DNA of 34,846 bases from Amycolatopsis jejuensis (GCF_000717335.1 NZ_JNYZ01000056.1:1-34846); one strand, 5' to 3'. Shown: positions 8,727-16,736, numbered from the stretch's first letter. A program made the numbers and translations. Notes: generated from the letters alone by a model not told the origin.

Positions 8727-9252
8727 TCTCCCGGGGACGGCCGGTCATACCGCGCGTGCCAGCCAAACCCGCAGGCTGCCGGGCAGTTCGTCCGCGGTGT
8801 CGGGCCAAACACACCGCGGTCGAGTCACCTCGTCGCCAGCCTCCGCGACCAGGCGACCTCATCCGCAGTCCCGCGGCCGGGCGACCTCACTCGCAGTCCC
8901 GCGGCCGGGCGACCTTGGCTCCTGCCCCCGCGGCAGGGACTTTTCTCCGGAGGCCAGCGGTCAGGTGGCCTGAGCCGCCACGGCCCGGAGTTCTCGCCCC
9001 GCGCCCGCAATGGCGGGTGACCTCGACCCCAACCCCCTACGGCCGGGAGTTCCCGCCCCACGCCCCAGCGGTCGGGTGACCTCGCCCCTCACGGCCGGGA
9101 GTTCCCGCCCCACGCCCCAACGTTCGGGCCACCTCGTCCCAGCCCCCGAGGCCCGGAGTTCTCGCCCCAGGCCCCAGTGGTCGGGTGGCCTCATCCCCAC
9201 CCGGCGGTCGGCAGGTCCGCCGCCAGCCGCAACCACAGCCCGGCAAGGGAGA
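8727..9252. other. Gene-free GC-rich stretch between convergent genes
   Basis: No credible gene. Short frames on both strands are Arg/Pro/Gly-rich shadows of a repeated sequence. It holds the degenerate repeats at 8870-9215 and separates dusB from the convergent oxidoreductase gene. No clean Rho-independent terminator is visible. Confidence 0.55.
8870..9215. repeat. Degenerate 52-59 bp tandem repeats
   Basis: A segment opening GGCC(C/G)GGAGTTC(T/C)CGCCCC recurs at about 8982, 9041, 9093 and 9150, each followed by GGTCGGGTG(A/G)CCTC or a close variant. A related shorter motif, CCCGCGGCCGGGCGACCT, occurs twice at about 8870-8920. The copies have diverged by substitutions and small indels, so the array looks old. 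Confidence 0.7.
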
Positions 9253-10278
9253 TCACCCCTGGTCAGCCACTACGACAACCTTCCCCGCTGCAGTGCCCGA
9301 CTCGGCATACCGAACCGCGTCCGCGATGGCCGACAACGGGAACGCCCGCGCAATCCGTGCCGTGATCGTCCCCTGGGCCAGGTCCTCGAACACCGCGTCC
9401 AGGTCAGCCCGTAGCTGCGTCCGGTACCGCTCGACGTTGCGTTTGCGCCCCGCCCACAGGTTGAAGAACGTGGTGGTCCGGCCGTTGGGCAGCGCACGCC
9501 ACAGGAGCAGCCGGGCCATCAGCGCCAGGATCGGCAGCTTCGCGTTGCCGCTCTGGTCGCGGGTGGACGCAGTGCCGTACGACACCAAGCTGCCGCCCCG
9601 GGCGAGCATCGACCACGACGTCTTGATGCCCGAGCCGCCGACGTGATCGAACACCGCTGCGACGCCGTCCGGCGCGATTTCCCGCACAGCGGCGGCCACG
9701 TCGCTGGTGCGATCCACCGCCAGCGCGCCGAGTTCGCGCACGTACTGCAGGTGCCGCTGCGAAACGACGCCCACCACGCGCGCGCCGCGGTGACGTGCCA
9801 TCTGCACCAGCAGCGAGCCGACGCCTCCGTTCGCGCCGAGTACCACGACGGTGTCGCCGCGGCTGACCTTCGCGAACTCGATCATCCGACGCGCCGTGAC
9901 GCCGTTGACGATCACCGCCTCGACCTCCTCGGCGCCCAGGCCGTCCGGGACCGGTACGAGGTCCGCAGCGTCAGCGACCATCCGGTCCGCCCAGCCGCCG
10001 ATCTTCGACAGCGCCGCAACCCGCTGCCCCACCGTCAGCCCGCCCCCGTCCGGCTCTGCGACGGCTTCGACCACGCCGACGTAGTCATATCCGGGCACGA
10101 ACGGAAACGGCGGCTGGTCGTAGTACTTGCCACGGCGCATCTGCTGCTCGGCGAACGACACTCCGGTCGCCTCCATCCGCACCAGTACCTGCCCGGGCGC
10201 CAGCTGCGGGACCTCCCGCGTACGCAGCCGCAGACCGTCCGGCTCGACCACGCCGGGCAGCTCCACCTCGGTGATCAT
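9253..10278 (-). CDS. Medium-chain dehydrogenase/reductase, quinone oxidoreductase type
   Basis: 341 residues. The N-terminal GroES-like domain (residues 1-125) contains VRMEATGVSFAEQQMRRGKYY and FPFVPGYDYVGVVEAV. The Rossmann domain follows, with VVVLGANGGVGSLLVQMARHRGARVVGV binding NAD(P)H. The catalytic zinc ligands of alcohol dehydrogenases are absent (GYDYVG replaces GHE and no Cys cluster is seen), so this fits zinc-free quinone oxidoreductases or enoyl reductases. The substrate is unknown. GGAGG precedes the ATG. It is divergent from the LAL regulator, and an inverted repeat at 10347-10372 lies 68 bp upstream, so regulation by that protein is likely. Confidence 0.88.
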   Translation of the reverse strand: MITEVELPGVVEPDGLRLRTREVPQLAPGQVLVRMEATGVSFAEQQMRRGKYYDQPPFPFVPGYDYVGVVEAVAEPDGGGLTVGQRVAALSKIGGWADRMVADAADLVPVPDGLGAEEVEAVIVNGVTARRMIEFAKVSRGDTVVVLGANGGVGSLLVQMARHRGARVVGVVSQRHLQYVRELGALAVDRTSDVAAAVREIAPDGVAAVFDHVGGSGIKTSWSMLARGGSLVSYGTASTRDQSGNAKLPILALMARLLLWRALPNGRTTTFFNLWAGRKRNVERYRTQLRADLDAVFEDLAQGTITARIARAFPLSAIADAVRYAESGTAAGKVVVVADQG

Positions 10279-10346
10279 CGCGTCCTCCAGTTCGTCGTCG
10301 TGCCTTCACGATGCCGCCGGGCCGGAATCGATCGCGTCGGCAAGTG

Positions 10347-10372
10347 CTACGTAGATCGGGCGGCTACGCAAT
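10347..10372. promoter_or_regulatory. Inverted-repeat operator, copy 1 (LAL regulator candidate site)
   Basis: Read on the minus strand this is TGCGTAG-N9-CTACGTA preceded by AT. A near-identical copy lies at 13761-13785, just past the regulator gene. This copy sits in the 117-bp divergent gap and overlaps the expected -35 position of the regulator promoter. The paired copies strongly suggest a binding site for the intervening LuxR-type protein. Confidence 0.65.
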
Positions 10373-10383
10373 CGCGGCATGGC

Positions 10384-10389
10384 TAGGGT
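10384..10389 (+). promoter_or_regulatory. Putative -10 element of the LAL regulator gene (leaderless)
   Basis: TAGGGT matches the actinobacterial TANNNT -10 and ends 6 nt before the ATG at 10396. No ribosome-binding site is present, so the transcript may start at or next to the start codon. The -35 region would fall inside the inverted repeat at 10347-10372, a typical place for a LuxR-family activator. Confidence 0.45.
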
Positions 10390-10395
10390 GAAACC

Positions 10396-13300
10396 ATGCC
10401 GTTCGTCGCCCGGAAAGCAGAGTTGCGCGCGATCGAGGACCTGCTCCGCGCGACTGCGGACGGCCGTGGCGGCAGCCTGGTGATCACGGGCGAGCCGGGA
10501 ATGGGCAAGTCCGCGCTGATCGACGCCGCGATCGACGGCCTCGACGACTGGCTCGTCCTGCGCGCGAACGGCACCGAATTCGAGCGCGACCTTCCCTACG
10601 CCGGCCTGCACCAGCTGTGCATGTCGGTGCTCGAGTACCGGGCCGGGTTGCCACCGGTGCAGCGGAAGGCACTCGAATCGGTGTTCGGTCTCGGCGACGA
10701 GACGACGCCGAATCGGCTCATGGTCAGCGTTGCCGTGCTCGGGCTGCTCAACGAGCTGGCACAGGAACGTCCGGTGTGCTGCGTGGTCGACGACGTCCAG
10801 TGGATCGACGCGGGCACGCGCCAGTCACTGGGATTCGTCGCGCGGCGCATCGCGGCCGAGCGGGTCGCGATGGTGCTGGCCGAGCGAAGACCGCGCGCCG
10901 AGGCCGGGTTCGGCGACCTGCCGCAGCTGCCCTTGCCCGCCCTGAACGCCGCGGACGCTCGTACCCTGCTGAGCTCGGCACGCACCGAGCGCACGCAGCC
11001 GGACGAAGAGGTACTCGACCGCATCCTCGCCGAAGCCGGCGGAAACCCGTTGGCGCTGCTGGAATTCGGCCTGTCGACCGGACCGCTTGGCCTGCCCGCC
11101 GACACCACCGCCGGACGGCTCAGCCTGTCCATCACCGACCCCGTGACCGACCGCTCGACCGCCGGGGCGCCCGACCCGCTCGCCGGCAGCATGGCTTCTA
11201 CCACCTGGTCGGCGGGCCTACCTGCAATCGGCACGACTCCCGTCGCCGGATCGGAAGGCGCATCCGCCGCCAGCCCGGCACCAGCCGTCGGGTCTCGGTC
11301 TCACGCCGCCACTCGAGTCACCGGACCGGAAGCCCTACCCGCCGCCAGCACCACTCCAGCCGCCGAACCTCGGTCTCACGCCACCACTCCAGCCGCCGAG
11401 TCGCAGGCCACACCCGCCGCCAGCGCCACTCCAGCCGCCGGGTCTAGGTCTCACGCCACCAACCCAGCCGCCGGGTCACAAGCCGCACCCACCGCCAGCG
11501 CCACTCCAGCCGCCGAGCCGCCAGCCACACCCGTCGCCAGCGCCACTTCCATCACGAGCACCACTCACACCGACGGCACCACTCCCACCGGGTCGCAAGC
11601 CGTACCCGCCGAAGACACAGCGCCAACCGTCAGGCCACACACCCCACCCGTCGGCAACAGCACTCCAACCTCCGATGCCACCAGCAGCACCACCTCCACC
11701 ACCGAACCGCCAAACCGGCCAAACCAGCCGGACCCACCTGACCCGCACCCCACGAACACCCCGCTGACCGAACCGGCGAGCGCCGACGACACCATCGTCG
11801 GCGCGCTGACCGACCGGTTCACCCGGCGCGTGCAGCAGCTGCCCGCCGACGTCCGGCACCTCGTGGTGCTCGCCGCCGCGGAGCCGGTCGGCGACCTCGG
11901 CCTGGTCCGCCGGGCAGCGCGGCTGCTCGGGCTCGACCCGGCCCGTCTCGCCGTCGCCGAGGACCAGGGTCTGCTCAGTCTCGGGCCGCAGCTTCGGTTC
12001 CGGTTTCCGCTGGTGCGGTCTAGCGCTTACCAGTCGGCCACGCCGGGCGTTCGCAGGCAGGTGCACGCCGCGCTCGCCGACGCCACTGACCCGGAGACCA
12101 GCGCCGACCGTCGCGCCTGGCACCGGGCGCATTCGGTGGTCGACACGGACGAGGACGTCGCCGAGGAGCTGGTCCGTTCCGCCGGACGCGCGCAACGACG
12201 CAGCGGACTGGCTGCAGCGTCGGCGTTTCTGGAACGCGCAGCGGAGCTGACGCCCGACCCGGTGCGGCAGGGCAGGCGGTTACTCGCCGCTGCGCGTGCC
12301 CGACTGGACTCCGGAGCACCCGCGAAGGCCAGGGAACTACTCGCGCAGGCCGAGCGTCGTCCCTTGGAACCGGAAGACCGTGCTGAAGCACGACAGCAAA
12401 ATGCATTGATTGCCTTCCACCTTACCCGCAGTCCGGAAGCCACCGCCGCTCTCGTCGAAGCCGCAGTCGATCTTCCACTCGATCGAGCGAGGGAGACGTA
12501 CCTCGAAGCTTTCTCCACGTCCATGTTCATCGACCGTCTGCCCGGACGGTTACGTCGGCTCGGCGCGCAAATCCGGGCCCAGGCACCGACTCCGGCTCAG
12601 CCGCGACCAGTCGACCTGCTGCTCGACGCACTCCTCGCCCAAGCCCTCATCCCGGCCGAAGAGGCCATTCCCGTTATGCAGCAAGCAGTTTCGTCATTCC
12701 GCACGGCAGCGAGCCCGTGGTGGATGGATCTTGCGTGTATGATGGCGTTGGACCTGGGTGACACCGAATCCGCTGAACTGATTTCCGCCCGGCAAGTCGA
12801 ACTCGCCCGCGCCCAGGGTGCGTTTTCCTTGCTGCCACAAGCGTTGCGGTTCCACGCCATCGCGCGGACCGCGTTCGGGCGCTTCCGTGACGCGGCCGCG
12901 AGCATCGAGGAAGCGAACGCGGTCGACGAGGCAGCCGGCACCGTCAGCCTCGCCTTCGCCGAGCTCATCCTCGCCGGTTGGCGCGGCGACGAAGACCAGC
13001 TGACCGAGGTGCGGGACACGCTGGTCCACCGCATCGGACGCGTCGAGGCTGTCGCCGAACTGTACGGCACCATCGTGCTGTACAACGGAATTGCCGACTA
13101 CCCGGCAGCACTCGAGGCCGGAATTGCCGCGCAGCGCCAGGAAGAACAAGGGTCCTATGTGGTCTGGAACCTCGACCAGGAACTCGTGGAAGCAGCCGCC
13201 CGGACCGGACGGCCGGAAGTCGCGTCGGCGGCCCTGACCCGCCTCGAAGCCCGCGCCCGCCTCGGCCGGACCCCCTGGGCGATCGGCAAATACCTTGTCT

Positions 13301-13758
13301 CGCAAGCATTACTGGACCCGGATTCGGAGCACACCGACCAGCGCTACCGCGACGCCATCGACAGCCTCGCCCCGAGCCAAGCGCGCGTCGACTACGGACG
13401 CGCCCGGCTCGTGTACGGCGAATGGCTGCGGCGCGAAGGGCGCCGCGCCGAGGCACGCGCCGAACTGCAGGCCGCGCACGAAACGTTGTCCATCATCGGC
13501 GCGACCGGATTCGCGGGCCGCGCGGCACGCGAACTGCTCGCCACCGGGCAACGTCCGCGCCGGGAGGGCAAGAACCCGCTCGACCTGCTGACCGCGCAGG
13601 AACGGCTGATCGTCGGCAAGGTCGCCGCGGGCGCGACGTCCAAAGAGGTCGCGGCCGAGCTGTTCCTCAGCCCGCGCACGATCGACACGCACCTGCGCAA
13701 CAGCTACCGCAAGCTCGGGATCTCGTCCCGCCGCCAGCTGCGCGAACTCCCGCTCTGA
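10396..13758 (+). CDS. Large ATP-binding LuxR-family (LAL) transcriptional regulator
   Basis: 1120 residues. The N-terminal AAA/NTPase domain starts at once with PFVARKAELRAIEDLL, Walker A ITGEPGMGKSAL (about 30-41) and Walker B PVCCVVDDVQWID (about 127-139). Residues about 255-460 are an unusual Thr/Ala/Ser/Pro-rich insert built from degenerate ATPAAEPRSHATTPAA-type repeats. The ATPase region then resumes (VGALTDRFTRRVQQLPADVRHLVVLAA). A long helical TPR/MalT-like region (about 600-1055) follows, and a LuxR helix-turn-helix closes the protein (LTAQERLIVGKVAAGATSKEVAAELFLSPRTIDTHLR). LAL proteins are ATP-dependent activators with a sensor region. The ligand is unknown. Context (two matching inverted repeats, divergent oxidoreductase, downstream DUF2306 gene) suggests a local regulon. 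Confidence 0.92.
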   Translation: MPFVARKAELRAIEDLLRATADGRGGSLVITGEPGMGKSALIDAAIDGLDDWLVLRANGTEFERDLPYAGLHQLCMSVLEYRAGLPPVQRKALESVFGLGDETTPNRLMVSVAVLGLLNELAQERPVCCVVDDVQWIDAGTRQSLGFVARRIAAERVAMVLAERRPRAEAGFGDLPQLPLPALNAADARTLLSSARTERTQPDEEVLDRILAEAGGNPLALLEFGLSTGPLGLPADTTAGRLSLSITDPVTDRSTAGAPDPLAGSMASTTWSAGLPAIGTTPVAGSEGASAASPAPAVGSRSHAATRVTGPEALPAASTTPAAEPRSHATTPAAESQATPAASATPAAGSRSHATNPAAGSQAAPTASATPAAEPPATPVASATSITSTTHTDGTTPTGSQAVPAEDTAPTVRPHTPPVGNSTPTSDATSSTTSTTEPPNRPNQPDPPDPHPTNTPLTEPASADDTIVGALTDRFTRRVQQLPADVRHLVVLAAAEPVGDLGLVRRAARLLGLDPARLAVAEDQGLLSLGPQLRFRFPLVRSSAYQSATPGVRRQVHAALADATDPETSADRRAWHRAHSVVDTDEDVAEELVRSAGRAQRRSGLAAASAFLERAAELTPDPVRQGRRLLAAARARLDSGAPAKARELLAQAERRPLEPEDRAEARQQNALIAFHLTRSPEATAALVEAAVDLPLDRARETYLEAFSTSMFIDRLPGRLRRLGAQIRAQAPTPAQPRPVDLLLDALLAQALIPAEEAIPVMQQAVSSFRTAASPWWMDLACMMALDLGDTESAELISARQVELARAQGAFSLLPQALRFHAIARTAFGRFRDAAASIEEANAVDEAAGTVSLAFAELILAGWRGDEDQLTEVRDTLVHRIGRVEAVAELYGTIVLYNGIADYPAALEAGIAAQRQEEQGSYVVWNLDQELVEAAARTGRPEVASAALTRLEARARLGRTPWAIGKYLVSQALLDPDSEHTDQRYRDAIDSLAPSQARVDYGRARLVYGEWLRREGRRAEARAELQAAHETLSIIGATGFAGRAARELLATGQRPRREGKNPLDLLTAQERLIVGKVAAGATSKEVAAELFLSPRTIDTHLRNSYRKLGISSRRQLRELPL

Positions 13759-13760
13759 GT

Positions 13761-13785
13761 ATTGCGTAGCGGCGGATCTACGCAG
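13761..13785. promoter_or_regulatory. Inverted-repeat operator, copy 2 (LAL regulator candidate site)
   Basis: TGCGTAG-N8-CTACGCA, a perfect 7-bp inverted repeat starting 2 bp after the regulator stop codon. It matches the reverse complement of copy 1 (10347-10372) across the arms and much of the spacer, with one base less between the arms. It lies 74 bp before the DUF2306 start, nearly the distance at which copy 1 precedes the oxidoreductase gene. Confidence 0.68.
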
Positions 13786-13859
13786 TTCTCACGGACGCGG
13801 CCGGACCCGCCGCCAGGAGAAGCTCACTGCACAGACCCAGTCCGAGCAGGAGTTTCGTG

Positions 13860-14543
13860 ATGACCTTCTCCGTTTCCCGCCGCAGCAGGCGGCGAATCGC
13901 CTGGGCCGCCGTCGCGGTCTCCGCGGCCGGTGTCGCCCTGTTCTCCGCGTTCACCTACCTGAGCCCCGACCCGGCGTCGAGCCGGATTCCGCTCAACCCG
14001 GCGATCGGCCTGCACTACCTGACGATCGTGCTGCACGCCCTGCCCGCGAGCCTGGTGCTGCTGATCGGGCCGTTCCAGTTCGCCGCGAAACTGCGCGCTC
14101 GCCGGCCGAAACTGCACCGGGTGCTCGGCCGCGTCTACGTGGTGAGCATGATCTTCGGTGCGGTCGCCGCGATCGTGGCCGCGACATTCTCGGTCGACGG
14201 CATCTCCGCGCAGATCGCGTTCTACCTGCTGTCCGCGGCCTGGCTGTACACGCTCTACCGCGGGTACACCTTCATCCGCCAGGGGCAGATCCAGCTGCAC
14301 CGGATCTGGATGATTCGCAACTACGCGCTGAGCTTCGCCGCCGTCGTGCTCCGCGGGTTCCTCGGGATCGGCCTGGTGATGAAGGGTTTCTTCCCGTCAC
14401 TGAACTTCGCCGACATCTACACGACCAGCGTCTGGGGTTCGATCCTCGTGTGCGCGGTGGTCGCGGAGTACTTCGTGATCAACAAGACCCTGACGCCGCT
14501 GGTGCGCAAGCGGACGGCAGAGGTCCACAGCCAAGCGGCCTGA
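13860..14543 (+). CDS. DUF2306 domain-containing membrane protein
   Basis: About 227 residues; AGGAG at 13848-13852 suits the ATG at 13860 (7 nt) better than the GTG at 13857. A basic N-terminus (SRRSRRRIAW) is followed by six or seven membrane helices. Conserved features include HYLTIVLHALPASLVLLIGPFQF, the loop RARRPKLHRVLGRVYV, and IQLHRIWMIRNYALSFAAVVLR. The repeated His residues near membrane edges recall b-type cytochrome or ferric-reductase-like proteins, but DUF2306 has no established function. It follows the LAL regulator and its second inverted repeat, so it is probably a target of that regulator. Confidence 0.85.
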   Translation: MTFSVSRRSRRRIAWAAVAVSAAGVALFSAFTYLSPDPASSRIPLNPAIGLHYLTIVLHALPASLVLLIGPFQFAAKLRARRPKLHRVLGRVYVVSMIFGAVAAIVAATFSVDGISAQIAFYLLSAAWLYTLYRGYTFIRQGQIQLHRIWMIRNYALSFAAVVLRGFLGIGLVMKGFFPSLNFADIYTTSVWGSILVCAVVAEYFVINKTLTPLVRKRTAEVHSQAA

Positions 14544-14547
14544 ACGC

Positions 14548-14597
14548 AGTTGTCCCCAGGTTATCCACAACCCACTGTGGATAACCTGGGGACAACT
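14548..14597. repeat. Perfect 22-bp-arm hairpin containing two opposed DnaA boxes
   Basis: Bases 14548-14569 are the exact reverse complement of 14576-14597, with a 6-nt loop (ACCCAC). Each arm contains the consensus DnaA box TTATCCACA (14561-14569, and inverted at 14576-14584). It lies between the stop codons of convergent genes (DUF2306 and hsp20), so it may serve as a terminator, but arm identity and the paired boxes exceed what termination needs. There is no T run on either side. Confidence 0.75.
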
Positions 14598-14620
14598 CAT
14601 GGGTTACCTGGTCGACCGCG

Positions 14621-15040
14621 TCAGGCGTCGATCTCCTTCGGCGCGCCACCGACCGTGATCTTGCGCGGCTGGGCCTTCTCGGCGACCGGAATGCGCAGGG
14701 TCAGCACGCCGTCGACGTAGTCCGCGGCGATGTGGGTGGTGTCGAGCGTGTCGCCGAGGAACAGCTGGCGCGAGAACTTGCCGCGCAGCCGCTCGGATAC
14801 CTGGACCTGCGCGTCTTCGGCCGGAGCAGCGGTGCGCTCGGCTCGGACGGTGAGCACGTTGCGTTCGACGCTCACGTCGATGGAGTCACGCGCGACTCCC
14901 GGAAGGTCGAACTTGACGACGTACTCGTCACCGGCGCGGTAGGCGTCTATCGGGACGGCGCGCAGCGTGGTGCCCTGGCCACCGAAGAACTGCTGGGTGA
15001 GGCGGTCGAACCGGGCGAACGGGTCGGTACGGATCAGCAT
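14621..15040 (-). CDS. Hsp20/alpha-crystallin family small heat-shock protein
   Basis: 139 residues. The ATG at 15040 is chosen because AAAGGGGA lies just upstream and the protein then begins MLIRTDPFARFDRLTQQFF, typical of actinobacterial Hsp18/Acr2. The alpha-crystallin domain spans about residues 35-125: AYRAGDEYVVKFDLPGVARDSIDVSVERNVLTVRAER, then FSRQLFLGDTLDTTHIAADYVDGVLTLRIPV with the DGVLxLxxP signature. It is an ATP-independent holdase that binds unfolding proteins in the cytoplasm. A HAIR-like inverted repeat 59 bp upstream suggests heat-inducible repression by HspR. Confidence 0.93.
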   Translation of the reverse strand: MLIRTDPFARFDRLTQQFFGGQGTTLRAVPIDAYRAGDEYVVKFDLPGVARDSIDVSVERNVLTVRAERTAAPAEDAQVQVSERLRGKFSRQLFLGDTLDTTHIAADYVDGVLTLRIPVAEKAQPRKITVGGAPKEIDA

Positions 15041-15098
15041 GTCGAGTCCCCTTTCGGACAACTGCGGCCAGCTAATGGACTGCTGACCACGCCTTCTG

Positions 15099-15123
15099 AA
15101 GTTGACAACGATCCACTCAACTT
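15099..15123. promoter_or_regulatory. HAIR-like HspR operator upstream of hsp20
   Basis: AAGTTGA-N11-TCAACTT is a perfect 7-bp inverted repeat. Its core TTGACA-N7-ACTCAA matches the HspR-associated inverted repeat CTTGAGT-N7-ACTCAAG at the same spacing in 10 of the 12 inner positions. It lies in the gap between hsp20 and the divergent hydrolase gene, in the right place to cover the hsp20 promoter. HspR control of hsp20/acr2 through HAIR is established in mycobacteria. Confidence 0.65.
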
Positions 15124-15193
15124 ATTTGTTCCCATGTCGCTCAGATCACAGCGCCGGCCGAAATTGTCGGTGGTGGTCCGTAGAGTGCGTTTC

Positions 15194-16027
15194 GTGATCG
15201 ACCAGCTGACCATCCCCACCGACTCCGGATCCTTCGACGCGATCGCCGCAGGCCCCGGCGACGGCCGTCCGGTCCTTCTGCTGCACGGCTTTCCGCAGGC
15301 CGCCGTGGAGTGGGAGCACCAGGTGGCCACGCTCGGCGTGCTCGGCTACCGCGCCGTCGCGCCGGATCAGCGCGGTTACTCCCCTGGCGTGCGGCCCGAG
15401 CGCCCGGAGGAGTACGGCATCGCGACGTTGGTGGCCGACGTCGTCGCGATCGCCGACGCCCTCGGCTGGCCGACGTTCGACCTGGTCGGTCACGACTGGG
15501 GCGGCGCTGTCGCGTGGTGGACGGCCGACGAGCATCCGGAACGGCTGCGCAGCCTCACCGTGGTGTCCACGCCGCATCCGGGTGCGCTGGCCGAGGCGAT
15601 GCGCACGGACGAGGACCAGCACCTGCGGTCGGCGTACATGACGGAGTGGCGGCAGACCCCCGCCACCGAGCGGCGCATGCTCGCCGACAACGCCAAGGCA
15701 CTGCGCGACATCTTCGACCGGCGGATCCCGCCGAGCAAGATCGACGAGTACGTGCAGCGGCTGTCCGAACCGGGTGCGCTCACCGCCGCACTCAACTGGT
15801 ATCGAGGCGGGCGGCCGGGCGGCAAGATCGGCAAGGTGCCGGTGCCGACGATGTACGTGTGGTCGACCGAGGACGTCGCGTTCGGCTCCACGGCCGCGCT
15901 GGACACGGCGAACTGGTGCACCGGGCCGTACCGGTTCGAGATGCTGGAGGACGTATCGCATTGGGTGGCAGAGGAGGCGCCGGAGGCACTCACGTCGTTG
16001 ATCGTGGAACACCTCGGAGGCAGGTGA
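15194..16027 (+). CDS. Alpha/beta hydrolase, epoxide-hydrolase-like
   Basis: 277 residues from the GTG at 15194; GTG 15185 and ATG 15134 are in-frame alternatives. The fold is shown by the oxyanion block LLLHGFPQAAVEW, the nucleophile elbow GHDWGGAVAWW with Asp as nucleophile (as in epoxide hydrolases and haloalkane dehalogenases), a cap region around residues 135-200, the acid in YVWSTEDVAFG, and the catalytic His in LEDVSHWVAEEAPEAL. It probably hydrolyses epoxides or related small molecules through a covalent ester. It is divergent from hsp20, and no clear operon partner is visible. Confidence 0.88.
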   Translation: MIDQLTIPTDSGSFDAIAAGPGDGRPVLLLHGFPQAAVEWEHQVATLGVLGYRAVAPDQRGYSPGVRPERPEEYGIATLVADVVAIADALGWPTFDLVGHDWGGAVAWWTADEHPERLRSLTVVSTPHPGALAEAMRTDEDQHLRSAYMTEWRQTPATERRMLADNAKALRDIFDRRIPPSKIDEYVQRLSEPGALTAALNWYRGGRPGGKIGKVPVPTMYVWSTEDVAFGSTAALDTANWCTGPYRFEMLEDVSHWVAEEAPEALTSLIVEHLGGR

Positions 16028-16172
16028 CGGATGGGCTCACCGTTCTGTTCGGTGGTGGCCGGGTTCTGCTGCGGAATCGGGCGTTCGGTGATGGGCGACC
16101 ACTCGAATCGGGCGAAGTGGCCACCCGGCTCGCGGTATCCGACGGCGGGTTGCGTCGTGTTCAGTAGCCGGA

Positions 16173-16736
16173 GTGGACATCAGCACTGAAGTGGAAACCG
16201 AACGCGTTGTCTTCGTGACCGAGGACGGAGAACCCACGGGCGAGACCGGGCCGAAGCTGGCGAGCCACCACGCGGAGACCAGGCTGCATCTGGCGTTCTC
16301 CTGTTACGTCCTGCGCCGGTCGGACCGCGCGCTGCTGATCACGCAACGCGCGCTGCACAAGAAGGTGTGGCCGGGGGTCTGGACGAACAGCGTGTGCGGC
16401 CACCCCGCGCCGGGCGAGGCGCTGGCCGACGCCGTGCGCCGGCGCGCGGGATACGAGCTCGGGTTGCCGGTGCTCGACGACCTCGAATGCGTGCTGCCGA
16501 AATACCGGTACCGCACGCCGCCGTTCCAGGGGATCGTGGAGAACGAGTTCTGTCCGGTGTTCGCCGCGTGGACCGACCGCGATCCGGCGCCGAATCCGGA
16601 GGAAGTGGGCGGCTGGCGCTGGATTTCGTGGGCCGATTACACACAGTGGCTCCAAGATCCGGTGACAGACGTGAGTTACTGGGCCCGCGATCAATTTCCG
16701 CAGCTCAAAGACAAAATGCCATTCTCGGAGCTCTGA
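16173..16736 (+). CDS. idi: Isopentenyl-diphosphate delta-isomerase, type I
   Basis: 187 residues, GTG start at 16173 with GCCGGA just before it. A Nudix-fold, metal-dependent enzyme interconverting isopentenyl and dimethylallyl diphosphate. Visible blocks: LHLAFSCYVLRRSDRALLITQRAL, KKVWPGVWTNSVCGHPAPGE with the catalytic Cys (NSVCGHP) and metal-binding His, a Nudix-like RRRAGYELGL, YRTPPFQGIVENEFCPVF with the catalytic Glu (ENEFCPV), and GWRWISWADY. The length is typical. It stands without other isoprenoid genes. Confidence 0.95.
   Translation: MDISTEVETERVVFVTEDGEPTGETGPKLASHHAETRLHLAFSCYVLRRSDRALLITQRALHKKVWPGVWTNSVCGHPAPGEALADAVRRRAGYELGLPVLDDLECVLPKYRYRTPPFQGIVENEFCPVFAAWTDRDPAPNPEEVGGWRWISWADYTQWLQDPVTDVSYWARDQFPQLKDKMPFSEL

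Noticed and set aside
8727..9250. Short frames on both strands in the repeat field
   Set aside because: All are Arg/Gly/Pro-rich and follow the DNA repeats; none resembles a protein family.
14732..15193. Upstream extension of the alpha/beta hydrolase frame
   Set aside because: It runs antisense to hsp20 and through the HAIR site; the hydrolase fold starts right after GTG 15194.
16046..16065. Possible terminator between the hydrolase and idi genes
   Set aside because: No stem of useful length was found; the 145-bp gap shows only short imperfect pairings.
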